NCBI RefSeq assembly: GCF_029919115.1
Contig: NZ_CP123990.1
Coordinates: forward strand, 4,986,501-5,050,500
DNA: 64,000 nucleotides
Reading direction: 5' to 3'
DNA from: Variovorax paradoxus
GTDB taxonomy: Bacteria > Pseudomonadota > Gammaproteobacteria > Burkholderiales > Burkholderiaceae_C
Made by a program: the position numbers and the translations under genes. Positions 44,054 to 52,353 of the stretch are shown here, in pieces; position 1 is the first letter of the stretch, and every line of letters begins with the position of its first letter. The notes beneath the pieces are model-generated. The model saw only the letters and a program-made list of their open reading frames with translations, was not told the DNA's origin and made no database searches.

Positions 44054-45034
44054 TCAGCCCTGGCCAGCCACGCCAAAGCCCGTGTCGAACGTGCCCTTCA
44101 CATCGAGCGGCTGCTTGATGAGCCCCACCTGCCGGTAGAAATCCGCCGTGCCCTGCTGGTCGGCAATCACCTGCGCATCGATCGGTATCCACTTCTGCCG
44201 GCGCCGCTCGAACTGCAGCTTGGCCGCCTCGGGCGGAATGCCGATGATGCGTGCGAGCGCGGCCGAGTAGGCATCGACGTTGCGGTATGACCAGAGCTGC
44301 GCCTTCACCACGCGCTGCAAGAAGTCTTGCAGCACCGGGCGCTTGGCGGCAATGGCCGCATCGGTGGCCGCCAGGTAGCTCAGGCCCGGCAGCAGCCCGC
44401 GCCCGCTGACCAGCACGCGCGCATGCTGGCTCACCTCCGCCATGGCCGTGTAAGGCTCCCAGGTGGCCCATGCATCGACCGAGCCCTGCGTGAGCGCGAG
44501 CTTGGCATCGGCAGGCGCAAGAAAGCGGATGTTCACCTCTTCGGGCTTGAGCCCTGCCGCGGTGATTGCCTTGAGAGTGACGTAGTGGCCAATGGAGCCG
44601 CGGTTGGTTGCAATGCTCTTGCCCTTGAGATCGGCCGCGGTCTTGAGCGGTGAGTCGGGCCGCACCAGCACTGCAGTGCCGTATGAGTCCGAACGGTTGG
44701 CGCCGATGGCTTTCACGCGCGTGCCGGCGGCCAGCGCAAAGATGAGCGGCGCATCGCCGATGGGACCGGAATCGACCGCGGCGGCGTTCAGCGCCTCGGC
44801 CAGCGGTGCGGCCGCGGGGAACTCGGACCACTGGATGTCGTAGCCGAGGCCCTCAAGGCCGTTGGCCGCTTCGAGCAATGCACGCAGGCCGCCCTTCTGG
44901 TCACCGGCCTTGAGCACCTGCCGGCCTTGTGCATTGGCCTGGAACGAGATGGCAGGCAAGCTGATGGCCGTGGCGGCAGCGAAGCTGTGCGTGAGCAGCC
45001 GCCGGCGCGCTCTGTCGGGGTGTGGTGAGTGCAT
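44054..45034 (-). CDS. SsuA-like ABC transporter binding protein
   Basis: A 326-residue periplasmic binding protein of the aliphatic sulfonate/nitrate group. It has a twin-arginine-like signal (RARRRLLTHSFAAATAISLP), then a mature start at QVLKAGDQKGGLRALLEAANG and the SsuA-type motif AAPLAEALNAAAVDSGPIGDAP. It is the last gene of the operon coming from the ABC genes upstream. Its sequence is closely similar in layout to the binding protein at 53595 (LVLGDQAGGLRALFEASKALEG). Substrate is probably an organosulfur compound. Confidence 0.9.
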   Translation of the reverse strand: MHSPHPDRARRRLLTHSFAAATAISLPAISFQANAQGRQVLKAGDQKGGLRALLEAANGLEGLGYDIQWSEFPAAAPLAEALNAAAVDSGPIGDAPLIFALAAGTRVKAIGANRSDSYGTAVLVRPDSPLKTAADLKGKSIATNRGSIGHYVTLKAITAAGLKPEEVNIRFLAPADAKLALTQGSVDAWATWEPYTAMAEVSQHARVLVSGRGLLPGLSYLAATDAAIAAKRPVLQDFLQRVVKAQLWSYRNVDAYSAALARIIGIPPEAAKLQFERRRQKWIPIDAQVIADQQGTADFYRQVGLIKQPLDVKGTFDTGFGVAGQG

Positions 45035-45069
45035 GGGTTCTCCGTGTTCGTTGAAGTTGAAAAATCCGG

Positions 45070-46233
45070 TCAATGGATGAAGCCGCCCTTGACGAAGCGC
45101 ACCGGCTCGGCGTCCATGCGGGCAATGAGCGCACCCAACCCGTCGGTCGGGAATGCGGCGCCCTGCCCTGGCGCCGCCGTGGCGCGTTCGCTGCGGCAGA
45201 CCAGGTCGTCGTCGGACCAGCCCGCCTTGCCGGGCTCGCCGCGCACGCGCAGCCAGCCGTCGCGGTCGGCGATGAGTTGCGTGCCGGCAAGGCGGTCGGT
45301 CCCGGTGATCAAGGCCAGCGCCTCCCATGCGGCGGCGGACTGCGCAACGCAATCGGCAGTGGCGGTCGAGGCGATCGGCGGCGGCGGCACGAGCAGCACC
45401 GTCACGAGCCGCGGGTCTTCAGCCGGTGCTGCATTGCCGGCGACGATGCGCACACGCTGCCCGCGCCAGCTTGCGAGCGACCGCGCAGGTTGCGAGCCGC
45501 AACGCACCGCCATGTCGGGCAGGCCGATGGGCTGCGGCCAGTTGCCGAGCGCGCGCAGGCTCTGCCCGGCGCCCAGCGCCTTCATGTAGTCGATGAGCGC
45601 CCACGCCTCGGCCTCGTCGATCTTTGCGCCGAAGCCCGGCATCGTGGCCCTGCCATGCTGCGCATCGCGCGTGCCGTGAAGAATGCGCCAGAGCAGGTCG
45701 CCGTCGGCACGCCGCCATAGCAAGGGGCCGCTCAGGCTCGGCGGCCACACCGCCAGCGAGGCCGCGAGCGGACCTTGGCCCCTGCCATCCGCGCCGTGGC
45801 ACGCGACGCAGTTCTGTTCGTAGAGCGCGCGGCCCTTGGCAATGGAGGCGGCCGTGAAGCCGGTCGGCGATGCCTGGAAACTCGTGGGCGTTGCCGGCAC
45901 CAGCACCACATGCGCATCGGGCCACGGTGCGGCGATCAGCAGCATCGGTACCAATGCCAGAAAGTAGAAGCGCGGGCGCCGCCACAGCAACGCGAGCAGC
46001 AGCGCAAGCAGCGCCGCGGCAACAAAGACCAGCGTCCACGCGAGGCTGCGCGCCTGGCCCAGGTCGATCAGCAGGTTCTCGCCCGAGAGGCGATGCGTCC
46101 AAGGCCAGGCCGGCTGGCCGTGCACCTGCCGTGCGAGCCCGAGCGCATCGAGCACGCGCAGCAGCTGGAGCTGGGCGCCTTGCAGCAGGCCGATCAGCAG
46201 GTTGAGCCAATCGGCCTCGGGCGTGCTGTTCAT
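45070..46233 (-). CDS. Membrane-anchored cytochrome c in an ABC transporter operon
   Basis: A 387-residue protein. Two hydrophobic segments at about 65-84 and 88-102 anchor it in the inner membrane. The c-type heme site is CVACH (Cys142, Cys145, His146) in a cytochrome c fold with a later candidate Met ligand in ATMPGFGAK. The C-terminal part (about 240-387) is a separate domain I do not recognise, with several Cys. It lies between the binding-protein and ATPase genes, 35 bp and 1 bp away, so it is cotranscribed with the uptake genes. It probably accepts electrons from oxidation of an organosulfur substrate in the periplasm (inference). Confidence 0.82.
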   Translation of the reverse strand: MNSTPEADWLNLLIGLLQGAQLQLLRVLDALGLARQVHGQPAWPWTHRLSGENLLIDLGQARSLAWTLVFVAAALLALLLALLWRRPRFYFLALVPMLLIAAPWPDAHVVLVPATPTSFQASPTGFTAASIAKGRALYEQNCVACHGADGRGQGPLAASLAVWPPSLSGPLLWRRADGDLLWRILHGTRDAQHGRATMPGFGAKIDEAEAWALIDYMKALGAGQSLRALGNWPQPIGLPDMAVRCGSQPARSLASWRGQRVRIVAGNAAPAEDPRLVTVLLVPPPPIASTATADCVAQSAAAWEALALITGTDRLAGTQLIADRDGWLRVRGEPGKAGWSDDDLVCRSERATAAPGQGAAFPTDGLGALIARMDAEPVRFVKGGFIH

Positions 46234-46234
46234 C

Positions 46235-47023
46235 TCACCAGGTGGCGTCGAGCCCCAGGTGCCGTAGCGCCTCGTGACGCAACTCGGCGAGCCTCGCATG
46301 GCCGCGGTGGCGCGGATATGGCAGATCGACCACGATCTCTGCCGCAACGCGCGCCGGTCGGTCGCTGAGCACGATCACGCGGTTGGCAAGGAACAGCGCC
46401 TCTTCCACGTCGTGCGTGACCAGCAGTGCCGAAAAGCCCGCGCGTTGCCACAAGTTGACCAACTCGCTCTGCATTGCCATGCGCGTGAGCGAATCGAGCT
46501 TGCCGAGCGGCTCGTCGAGCACCAGCAACTGCGGGTCGTTGACCAGCGCGCGTGCCAATGCCACGCGCTGCGCCATGCCGCCCGAAAGCTGATGCGGGAA
46601 CACCTTGGCGAAGTCGGTGAGCCCCACGAGCTTCAGCGCCTCGTCGACACGCCCGCGTTGCGCCTTGAGCACGCCGCGCGCCTGCAGCCCGAGCGCCACG
46701 TTGTCCCACACGCTGCGCCAGGGATAGAGCGTCGGGTCCTGGAACACGACGATGCGCGACGGGTCGGGCCGGGTGATCGGTGCATCGTCTTGCGTGATGC
46801 GCCCGGCCGTGGCGGGCTCCAGGCCAGCCACCAGCCGCAGCAAGGTCGACTTGCCGCAACCGCTCGGGCCCAGCAGCGCGACAAATTCGCCGGGCTTCAC
46901 GGTAAGGTCTATGTCGTCGAGCACCTGCAGCGGCCCCGCCGGCACATCGAACCAATGGCTCACACCGCGAATGTCGATGTGCGCGCCGGCTTGGCGCACG
47001 CCTGCATCGGCAGTGGCTACCAT
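46235..47023 (-). CDS. ABC transporter ATP-binding protein (SsuB-like)
   Basis: A 262-residue nucleotide-binding subunit. Walker A is LLGPSGCGKSTLL, the Q-loop is VVFQDPTLYPW, the signature motif is LSGGMAQRV, Walker B is LLVLDEPLGKLD and the switch His follows in LLVTHDVEEAL. It matches the SsuB/TauB/NrtC group for sulfonates, taurine or nitrate. Its start overlaps the permease stop by 7 bp. The longer frame running to 48463 is a shadow. Confidence 0.93.
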   Translation of the reverse strand: MVATADAGVRQAGAHIDIRGVSHWFDVPAGPLQVLDDIDLTVKPGEFVALLGPSGCGKSTLLRLVAGLEPATAGRITQDDAPITRPDPSRIVVFQDPTLYPWRSVWDNVALGLQARGVLKAQRGRVDEALKLVGLTDFAKVFPHQLSGGMAQRVALARALVNDPQLLVLDEPLGKLDSLTRMAMQSELVNLWQRAGFSALLVTHDVEEALFLANRVIVLSDRPARVAAEIVVDLPYPRHRGHARLAELRHEALRHLGLDATW

Positions 47024-48099
47024 TTGACGGTTCCCTTCTGCCACGACAGCACGCGGTCGCGCACCTTGAACAGCAGCGTGATCAGGCCAGAGCACAGCAC
47101 GGCCATCACGATCAGCGCGGCGTACATGTTCGAGTACGAAGCCCAGCCCTGAGCCCAGGAGAGATAGAAACCGAGCCCGGCCTTCACGCCCATCATCTCG
47201 GCCGTGACGAGCACGGAGAACGCGGCACCAAGCCCCATGAAAAGGCCCACGAACACCTGCGGGAGCGCAGCCGGAATGGCCACGCGCAGCACCAGGAAGC
47301 GCTCGTTCGCGCCCATGGTGCGCGCCACGTCGTAGTAGTTGCGATTGACACCCGCCACGCCGGACCAGGTGAGCACCGCCACCGGAAAGCCGGTGGCCAG
47401 CGCAATCAGGAACACCGCGGCCGCATAGCTCGACGGAAAGAAGAAGAACGCGAGCGGCAGCAGTGCCGAGGCCGGCACCGGCCCCAGGAAGCGCAGCACC
47501 GGGTGCACCCAGTAGCCCGCGATGCGCGACCAGCCGATGGTCACGCCCGTGAGAAAGCCGGCGAGCGCACCCAGCACAAAGCCGTGCGCCAGCAACCGCG
47601 CCGAGTGCAGCAGGCTTTCGCCGAGGCGGCGCCAGTCGTCGATGTAGGTTTCGACCAGGCTTTGCGGCGGTGCGAAGAACGGCGTGGGGAGCAGCGCGAG
47701 CTTGGCCGTGGCGATCTCCCAGATGGCGAAGAGCACGGGCAGCGCAACCAGCCAGGGGCCGGCAGGCCGCAGCAGGCGTGCGGCGCGGCCGGCGCGCGTT
47801 CCAAGCAATGCGACGGCAAGGAGCAGCGCACCGACGGCAATGGCGGCAATGCCGAATTCGTCGGTGTAGGCCCAGTCGCTGAAGCCCACGGCCTGGTTCG
47901 GCCAGTAGACGGTGAGCAGGCCTAGCGCGAGCCATGTCGCAGCGGCGGCGAAGCCGATGCGCCATGTGGGCAGGGTCGCTGGGGTGGGGGCCGGTGTCGA
48001 AGCAGGAGCCAGCGGGCGTTCGGGCGCCGCGGCCCCCACCCTGGCCCTTCCCCGGAAGGGGAGGGAATCGAAGCCCAATGCGGGGTCGGGGGTGCTCAT
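47017..48099 (-). CDS. ABC transporter permease (SsuC-like) with repeat-derived N-terminus
   Basis: A 360-residue inner-membrane permease with seven or so helices and the EAA loop (GVNRNYYDVARTMGANERFL), like SsuC/TauC but with two extra N-terminal helices (about 50-85 and 105-125). The first 45 residues are low complexity and include DSLPFRGRARVGAA, which is the translation of a dispersed repeat (48031-48066) also present at 50050-50084. The true start may therefore be further downstream, or the repeat has been taken into the coding sequence. The start overlaps the upstream binding-protein stop (ATGA). Confidence 0.87.
   Translation of the reverse strand: MSTPDPALGFDSLPFRGRARVGAAAPERPLAPASTPAPTPATLPTWRIGFAAAATWLALGLLTVYWPNQAVGFSDWAYTDEFGIAAIAVGALLLAVALLGTRAGRAARLLRPAGPWLVALPVLFAIWEIATAKLALLPTPFFAPPQSLVETYIDDWRRLGESLLHSARLLAHGFVLGALAGFLTGVTIGWSRIAGYWVHPVLRFLGPVPASALLPLAFFFFPSSYAAAVFLIALATGFPVAVLTWSGVAGVNRNYYDVARTMGANERFLVLRVAIPAALPQVFVGLFMGLGAAFSVLVTAEMMGVKAGLGFYLSWAQGWASYSNMYAALIVMAVLCSGLITLLFKVRDRVLSWQKGTVKW
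48031..48066. repeat. REP-like GC-rich repeat, copy in the permease gene
   Basis: Reads GGCCCCCACCC...CCGGAAGGGGAGGGA and matches, with a few changes, the right arm of the intergenic element at 49974-50084. It lies in the 5' end of the permease reading frame. Confidence 0.7.
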
Positions 48100-49097
48100 G
48101 CCAGCGGATCGAAGGAAACGTGTTCGGCAAAGCGCACCGGGTCGGTGGTCTTCTTGAGAACACCCACGCTTCGGAAATCCCGCGCATAGAACTCCACCTC
48201 GTCGCGCAGGTTCTTGCCCAGCGGATGATGGTTGTGCGTGAGCGTGCCGAGCAGCGCGCGCAGGTCTTCCACCGGCACCTTGGGCGAATACTTGGCAAAG
48301 AGCTTGGCCGATTCGTTCGGGTTCTCGGCCACGTAGTCGGAGGCCTGCGCAATGGCGCGCACCAGCGCAGCGACGGTCGGCTTGTCCTTGCGTACCAGCT
48401 CGCCGCGGGCACCGACGATGCAGCAGACCTTGTCCTTGTATTCGCCGGAGAGGTTGCTTGCAATCTCCACGAAGGCGCCCTTGTTGCGCTTCTCGATCAG
48501 GTAGACGTTCGGGTCGCCATCGGCAATGGCGTGGATCTCACCTTTCTGAACGGCAATGTCGAGCAGGTCGGCCGGGTACTGGCGCCAGGTCACGTCCTTT
48601 TCGGCATCGACCCCGTTCTTGGTCAGCAGGATCGAGAAGAAGTTCTTGCCCGGGCTCGCAATGTCCGACACGCCGATGATCTTGCCCTTGAGGCTTGCAA
48701 GGCTGGTCGCGCCCGCGCTCTTCGCGCCCACCAGCCGCACGCAACCGCCGTGCGAGCTGCCGACGATCTTCACGTCGAAGCCCGACTCCAGCGGCTTGAG
48801 CCAGCGGTGGATCATGCCCACGGCCGCATCGGCCTTGGCCGTTGCCAGCGATTCCAGCAGCTGGTCGGTGGAGCCGGTGTAGTTGATCAGGTCCACCTGC
48901 AGGCCGTTGCGCTCGAAGTAGCCGCGCTCTTGCGCCACCACCACGGGCGAGAGGCAGAACGCGGCAGCGTTCCAGGCAAAGGTGAGCTTGCGCGCCTGCT
49001 GCGAGAAGGCCTGCGAGGCGATCAGCCCGCCCGAGGCGACCACGGCGGCGGCGCCGCCGGCGCGCAAGACGCTGCGGCGTGTAAGGGATGCGGTCAT
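48096..49097 (-). CDS. ABC transporter substrate-binding protein (NMT1/SsuA-like)
   Basis: A 333-residue binding protein with a twin-arginine-type signal (SLTRRSVLRAGGAAAVVASGG). Mature domain begins KLTFAWNAAAFCLSPVVVAQERGYFERNG, the typical NMT1/SsuA start. It is the first gene of the transporter set with permease and ATPase downstream, so it is probably the cognate binding protein. ATG 49097 is the best start; 19 more codons are open upstream. Substrate may be a sulfonate or related anion. Confidence 0.9.
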   Translation of the reverse strand: MTASLTRRSVLRAGGAAAVVASGGLIASQAFSQQARKLTFAWNAAAFCLSPVVVAQERGYFERNGLQVDLINYTGSTDQLLESLATAKADAAVGMIHRWLKPLESGFDVKIVGSSHGGCVRLVGAKSAGATSLASLKGKIIGVSDIASPGKNFFSILLTKNGVDAEKDVTWRQYPADLLDIAVQKGEIHAIADGDPNVYLIEKRNKGAFVEIASNLSGEYKDKVCCIVGARGELVRKDKPTVAALVRAIAQASDYVAENPNESAKLFAKYSPKVPVEDLRALLGTLTHNHHPLGKNLRDEVEFYARDFRSVGVLKKTTDPVRFAEHVSFDPLA

Positions 49098-49122
49098 CGA
49101 GAACTCCGTTGGTTTTTTATCT

Positions 49123-49947
49123 TCAGTCCAGCAGTTCGGGTTCCGCTTCGACAAGGCCTTGATAGAGGCTGTCGAAGGAATGGATGGCCCCCTCCGAGCC
49201 GCCGATCTGGCTGTGGGTATGGCGTGCTGTTGCTTCGTCGATGGGCTGCGGCTTGCCGGCGGCTTCGGCCAGAAGCTGGGTGCGGCAGGCGTTGTCGAGC
49301 GCGATGTACCACCACGCGGCAGCCTCCACCGTGGGGCCCGCTGTCAGGATGCCGTGGTTCTTGAGGATGGCGCCCTTCTTGTCGCCCAGCGCCTGGGCAA
49401 TGCGCTCGCCCTCGCTGGTGTCGACCACCATGCCGGTGAAGTCGTCGAACAGCGCCACATCTTCGTGGAACACGCAGCTGTCCTGCGTGATGGTGTCGAG
49501 CTTGCGGCCCAGCGTGGACCATGCCTTGCCGTAGGTCGAATGCGTGTGGGCCGCGGCAACGATCTTCGGGTTGTGCTCGTGGATGGCGGCGTGAATGGCA
49601 AAGGCGGCCTTGTTGAGCGGCTTGTCGCCGATCACGGTTTCACCTTTGGCGTTGACCAGCAGCAGGTCGGACACCTTGATGCGCGAGAAGTGAATGCCCA
49701 GCGGGTTGACCCAGAAGTGGTCGGTGAGCTCCGGATCGCGCGCGGTGATGTGGCCGGCAAGCCCCTGCGCAAAGCCGAAGCGTGCGAACAGGCGGAAGGC
49801 GCCGGCGAGGCGCTCCTGCCGGTGGCGGCGCTCGGCCTGCAGGCTGGTGCGCGGCGGGATGGGGTCGAACCAGTACTTTTGCTGTGGGTTCGGGTTGCGC
49901 CGAAGCGCGAAGCCGGCGTCCCAGTCGATCGACAGAACTGCACTCAT
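49123..49947 (-). CDS. Class II aldolase/adducin family protein
   Basis: A 274-residue protein of the class II aldolase fold, a zinc-dependent family of aldolases, epimerases and dehydratases. Zinc ligands are visible in AAAHTHSTYGKA (two His) and a later KNHGILTAG (third His). RLFARFGFAQGLAGHITARDPE is the usual N-terminal region. It lies between the ABC transporter genes and the monooxygenase gene, and may act on the carbon skeleton left after sulfur removal (inference). Specific reaction unknown. Confidence 0.88.
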   Translation of the reverse strand: MSAVLSIDWDAGFALRRNPNPQQKYWFDPIPPRTSLQAERRHRQERLAGAFRLFARFGFAQGLAGHITARDPELTDHFWVNPLGIHFSRIKVSDLLLVNAKGETVIGDKPLNKAAFAIHAAIHEHNPKIVAAAHTHSTYGKAWSTLGRKLDTITQDSCVFHEDVALFDDFTGMVVDTSEGERIAQALGDKKGAILKNHGILTAGPTVEAAAWWYIALDNACRTQLLAEAAGKPQPIDEATARHTHSQIGGSEGAIHSFDSLYQGLVEAEPELLD

Positions 49948-49973
49948 GAAAGATGTCCTCGTGTTGGGTATTG

Positions 49974-50084
49974 CTCCTTCCCCCGCTGGGGGAAGGCTGG
50001 GATGGGGGCAAGCGGCGCTTGCAAGGCCGCGGCGTGTTGAACGCCGCTTGCCCCCACCCCTGCCCTCCCCCGGAAGGGGAGGGA
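49974..50084. repeat. Bipartite REP-like palindromic element
   Basis: Two inverted GC-rich modules flank a perfect 14-bp stem (GGGGGCAAGCGGCG at 50004-50017 with CGCCGCTTGCCCCC at 50042-50055). The whole region can fold as one long hairpin. It fills the gap between the monooxygenase and aldolase genes and may act as an mRNA end or stabiliser. A related single module is at 48031-48066. Confidence 0.75.
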
Positions 50085-50094
50085 GAAAATCGGG

Positions 50095-51204
50095 TCAGGC
50101 AGCCTTGCGAACCGAGGCTGCGCGCTGGGCCACCAGCTCACGCGTGCGCGGAATCAGCTCGCGGCCGTAGTCCGTCGCATCCTCCAAGGGATCGAAGCCT
50201 CGGATCAGGAACGTCGTCACGCCCAGGTCGTAGTAGTCGAGCAACGCATCGGCCACCTGCTCGGGCGTGCCGACCAGCGCCGTGCTGTTCGAGCGGCCGC
50301 CAATTTCTTGCGCCACCGCGGTCCACAGCCGCTTGTCGAGCCGCGTGCCCTTCTCGGCCGCAGCCAGCAGGCGCTTGGCGCCTTCGCTTTGCTGCGGACC
50401 GCCGCGGTTGTAGCCCTGCACCACGCGCAGGCGTTTTGTCTCGGCCAGGATGTTGTCCGCACGCGCCCATGCGGCTTCCTCGGTCTCCGCCAGGATGGGC
50501 CGGAAAGACACCGAGAAGCGCACGCTGCGCCCGTGCTTCGCCGCTTCGGCGCGAACGCGGGTGGTGAGTTCGCGCGCCTGGTCGAGCGATTCGCCCCACA
50601 GCGCATACACGTCGGCGTACTTGCCGGCCACGGGAATCGCGGCCTCCGAGGCACCGCCAAAATACACCGGCACATGCGGCTTGCCGTTGCGCGTCTGCAC
50701 CGGCTTCACTTCCGAGAATGCGTTCTGGAAGCGATAGTGCGCGCCCTCGTGGTCGAAGGGCTTCTCGCTGGTCCACACCTTGTGCAGCACCTCCAGGTAT
50801 TCATCGGTGCGCGCGTAGCGCTGGTCGTGGTCGAGCCAGTCGCCGTCGCGGCGCTGCTCCTCGTCGGAGCCACCCGAGATGTAGTGCACGCCGAGCCGGC
50901 CGCCGCTGAACTGGTCGAGCGAGGCGAACTGTCGCGCCGCCAGCGTGGGCGTGACGAAGCCGGGGCGATGCGCCAGCATGAAGTGGATGCGCTCGGTGAC
51001 CGAGGCCGCGTAGGCCACGGTCAACGTTGCATCGGGGCTGGTGGAATGGTGCGGCACCAGCACGCGGTCGAAGCCCGCGTTCTCGTGCGCCTGCGCAAAG
51101 GCGCGCACATAGTCGCGGTCGATGGCGGGGCCCTTGGCGGCGTGGATTTCCGAGACCTTCTGGCCCTGGATCATGCCGATGAATTCAACGTCGTTCTGGC
51201 TCAT
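50095..51204 (-). CDS. LLM-class flavin-dependent monooxygenase (SsuD-like)
   Basis: A 369-residue FMNH2-dependent monooxygenase of the bacterial luciferase family, close to alkanesulfonate monooxygenase SsuD, which splits the C-S bond of sulfonates to give aldehyde and sulfite. Visible stretches: FDRVLVPHHSTSPDATLTVAY, HFMLAHRPGFVTPTLAARQ, LDQFSGGRLGVHYISGGSDEEQRRDGD, and PVYFGGASEAAIPVAGKYADVYALW. It lacks an adjacent flavin reductase (SsuE) in this window. Substrate range is inferred from the surrounding sulfonate-type transporter genes. Confidence 0.9.
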   Translation of the reverse strand: MSQNDVEFIGMIQGQKVSEIHAAKGPAIDRDYVRAFAQAHENAGFDRVLVPHHSTSPDATLTVAYAASVTERIHFMLAHRPGFVTPTLAARQFASLDQFSGGRLGVHYISGGSDEEQRRDGDWLDHDQRYARTDEYLEVLHKVWTSEKPFDHEGAHYRFQNAFSEVKPVQTRNGKPHVPVYFGGASEAAIPVAGKYADVYALWGESLDQARELTTRVRAEAAKHGRSVRFSVSFRPILAETEEAAWARADNILAETKRLRVVQGYNRGGPQQSEGAKRLLAAAEKGTRLDKRLWTAVAQEIGGRSNSTALVGTPEQVADALLDYYDLGVTTFLIRGFDPLEDATDYGRELIPRTRELVAQRAASVRKAA

Positions 51205-51239
51205 GGTGTCCTCGTGTTTTCAGGTGGATGCGTGGTTGT

Positions 51240-52244
51240 TCAGGCGGCGGACGGGCGCAGCACGCTTTCGAAGCTGCGGTCCCACAGGGGCTTCACGTCG
51301 GCCGGGCCGTCGAGCACGCCGATCTTCAGGAAGGTGTCAGCCACCTGCTGGTGGCTGCGCACGACCGCATCGGTGACGGGGCCCAGGCTGTAGTCGCCGC
51401 TGCGGCCATTGAAGAGTTCGACCAGATCGCCGACGGGCACGCGCGTTTCGGCCGACTGCGCACGCGCATAGGCCAGGAAGTTGCCGTTGATCCATGCGAA
51501 CGAGCGCTGCAGGCGCTGCAGCAGGTCGCTCAATGCCGCGCGGCGCAGTGCGTCGTCCAGCGCGCGCGGGTTGGCGTAGATTGGAAAGTTGCCCGAGAGA
51601 TAGCCCACGCCGGTCTTGATGGTGCGCGCGCCGTACTGCGTGCGCGCCAGCTGGCCGTTGTAGCCGTAGATGGCCCATGCATCGAGATCGCCGCGCGCAA
51701 AGGCCGAGAGGCCGTCCGACGGCGTGAGGCTCACAGCCTGTATGTCGCTGAACGAGAGCCCTGCCTCGGCCAATTGCCTGGCCAGGTAGTAGTGCGAGGT
51801 GGTGGCGCGCACATAGCCGACGCGCTTGCCCTTGAAATCGGCAATGCTGCGGATCGGCGAATCCTTGCGCGCCAGCGTGGCCTGGTTGTTCAGGTCTTCA
51901 TGCGTCACGGCCACGAGCCTCACGCTCGACTTCTGGCGCGCCGCGAACACCGGCGGAATCTCGCTGCCCGAGCCCAGGTCGAGTGCGTCGCCGTTGATAG
52001 CCTCTATGTGCAGCACGCCGTTGTTGAGCTCGCGCCAGTCGATCTTGTAGGGCGTGTCGGCCTGGCCCGAGGCCGTGAGCAACGGTCGCCACAGGCCCTT
52101 GTAGGTGCCCACGCGCAGGGTCACGCCGGAGAGGTCGCGTGCCGGTGCCGCGGCCCGCGAAGCGCCGGTTGCAGCAGCCATGGCGCTCCAGGCCGCGGCG
52201 GCCTGCAGCAGGCGGCGCCGATCGAGTGGGAATTCAGTTTTCAT
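51240..52244 (-). CDS. ABC transporter binding protein (SsuA-like), upstream of the monooxygenase
   Basis: A 334-residue binding protein with a twin-arginine-like signal (LDRRRLLQAAAAWSAMAAAT). The mature part starts LRVGTYKGLWRPLLTASGQA, and includes ALDLGSGSEIPPVFAARQ and KRVGYVRATTSHYYLARQLAEAG as in SsuA/AtsR-type proteins. It lies 35 bp upstream of the monooxygenase gene, is the promoter-proximal gene of the minus-strand cluster, and is divergent from the acyl-CoA dehydrogenase-like gene. Confidence 0.88.
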   Translation of the reverse strand: MKTEFPLDRRRLLQAAAAWSAMAAATGASRAAAPARDLSGVTLRVGTYKGLWRPLLTASGQADTPYKIDWRELNNGVLHIEAINGDALDLGSGSEIPPVFAARQKSSVRLVAVTHEDLNNQATLARKDSPIRSIADFKGKRVGYVRATTSHYYLARQLAEAGLSFSDIQAVSLTPSDGLSAFARGDLDAWAIYGYNGQLARTQYGARTIKTGVGYLSGNFPIYANPRALDDALRRAALSDLLQRLQRSFAWINGNFLAYARAQSAETRVPVGDLVELFNGRSGDYSLGPVTDAVVRSHQQVADTFLKIGVLDGPADVKPLWDRSFESVLRPSAA

Positions 52245-52353
52245 GCACCGGACCGTACCGGCGCGCCCGGCAAAAGCGAACGCAGAAAAACGAGTTTGCA
52301 TATGCGGGATGCGTCGTTTCCGGCGCGGCACGGGGCCGGTACTGTGCGCAACC

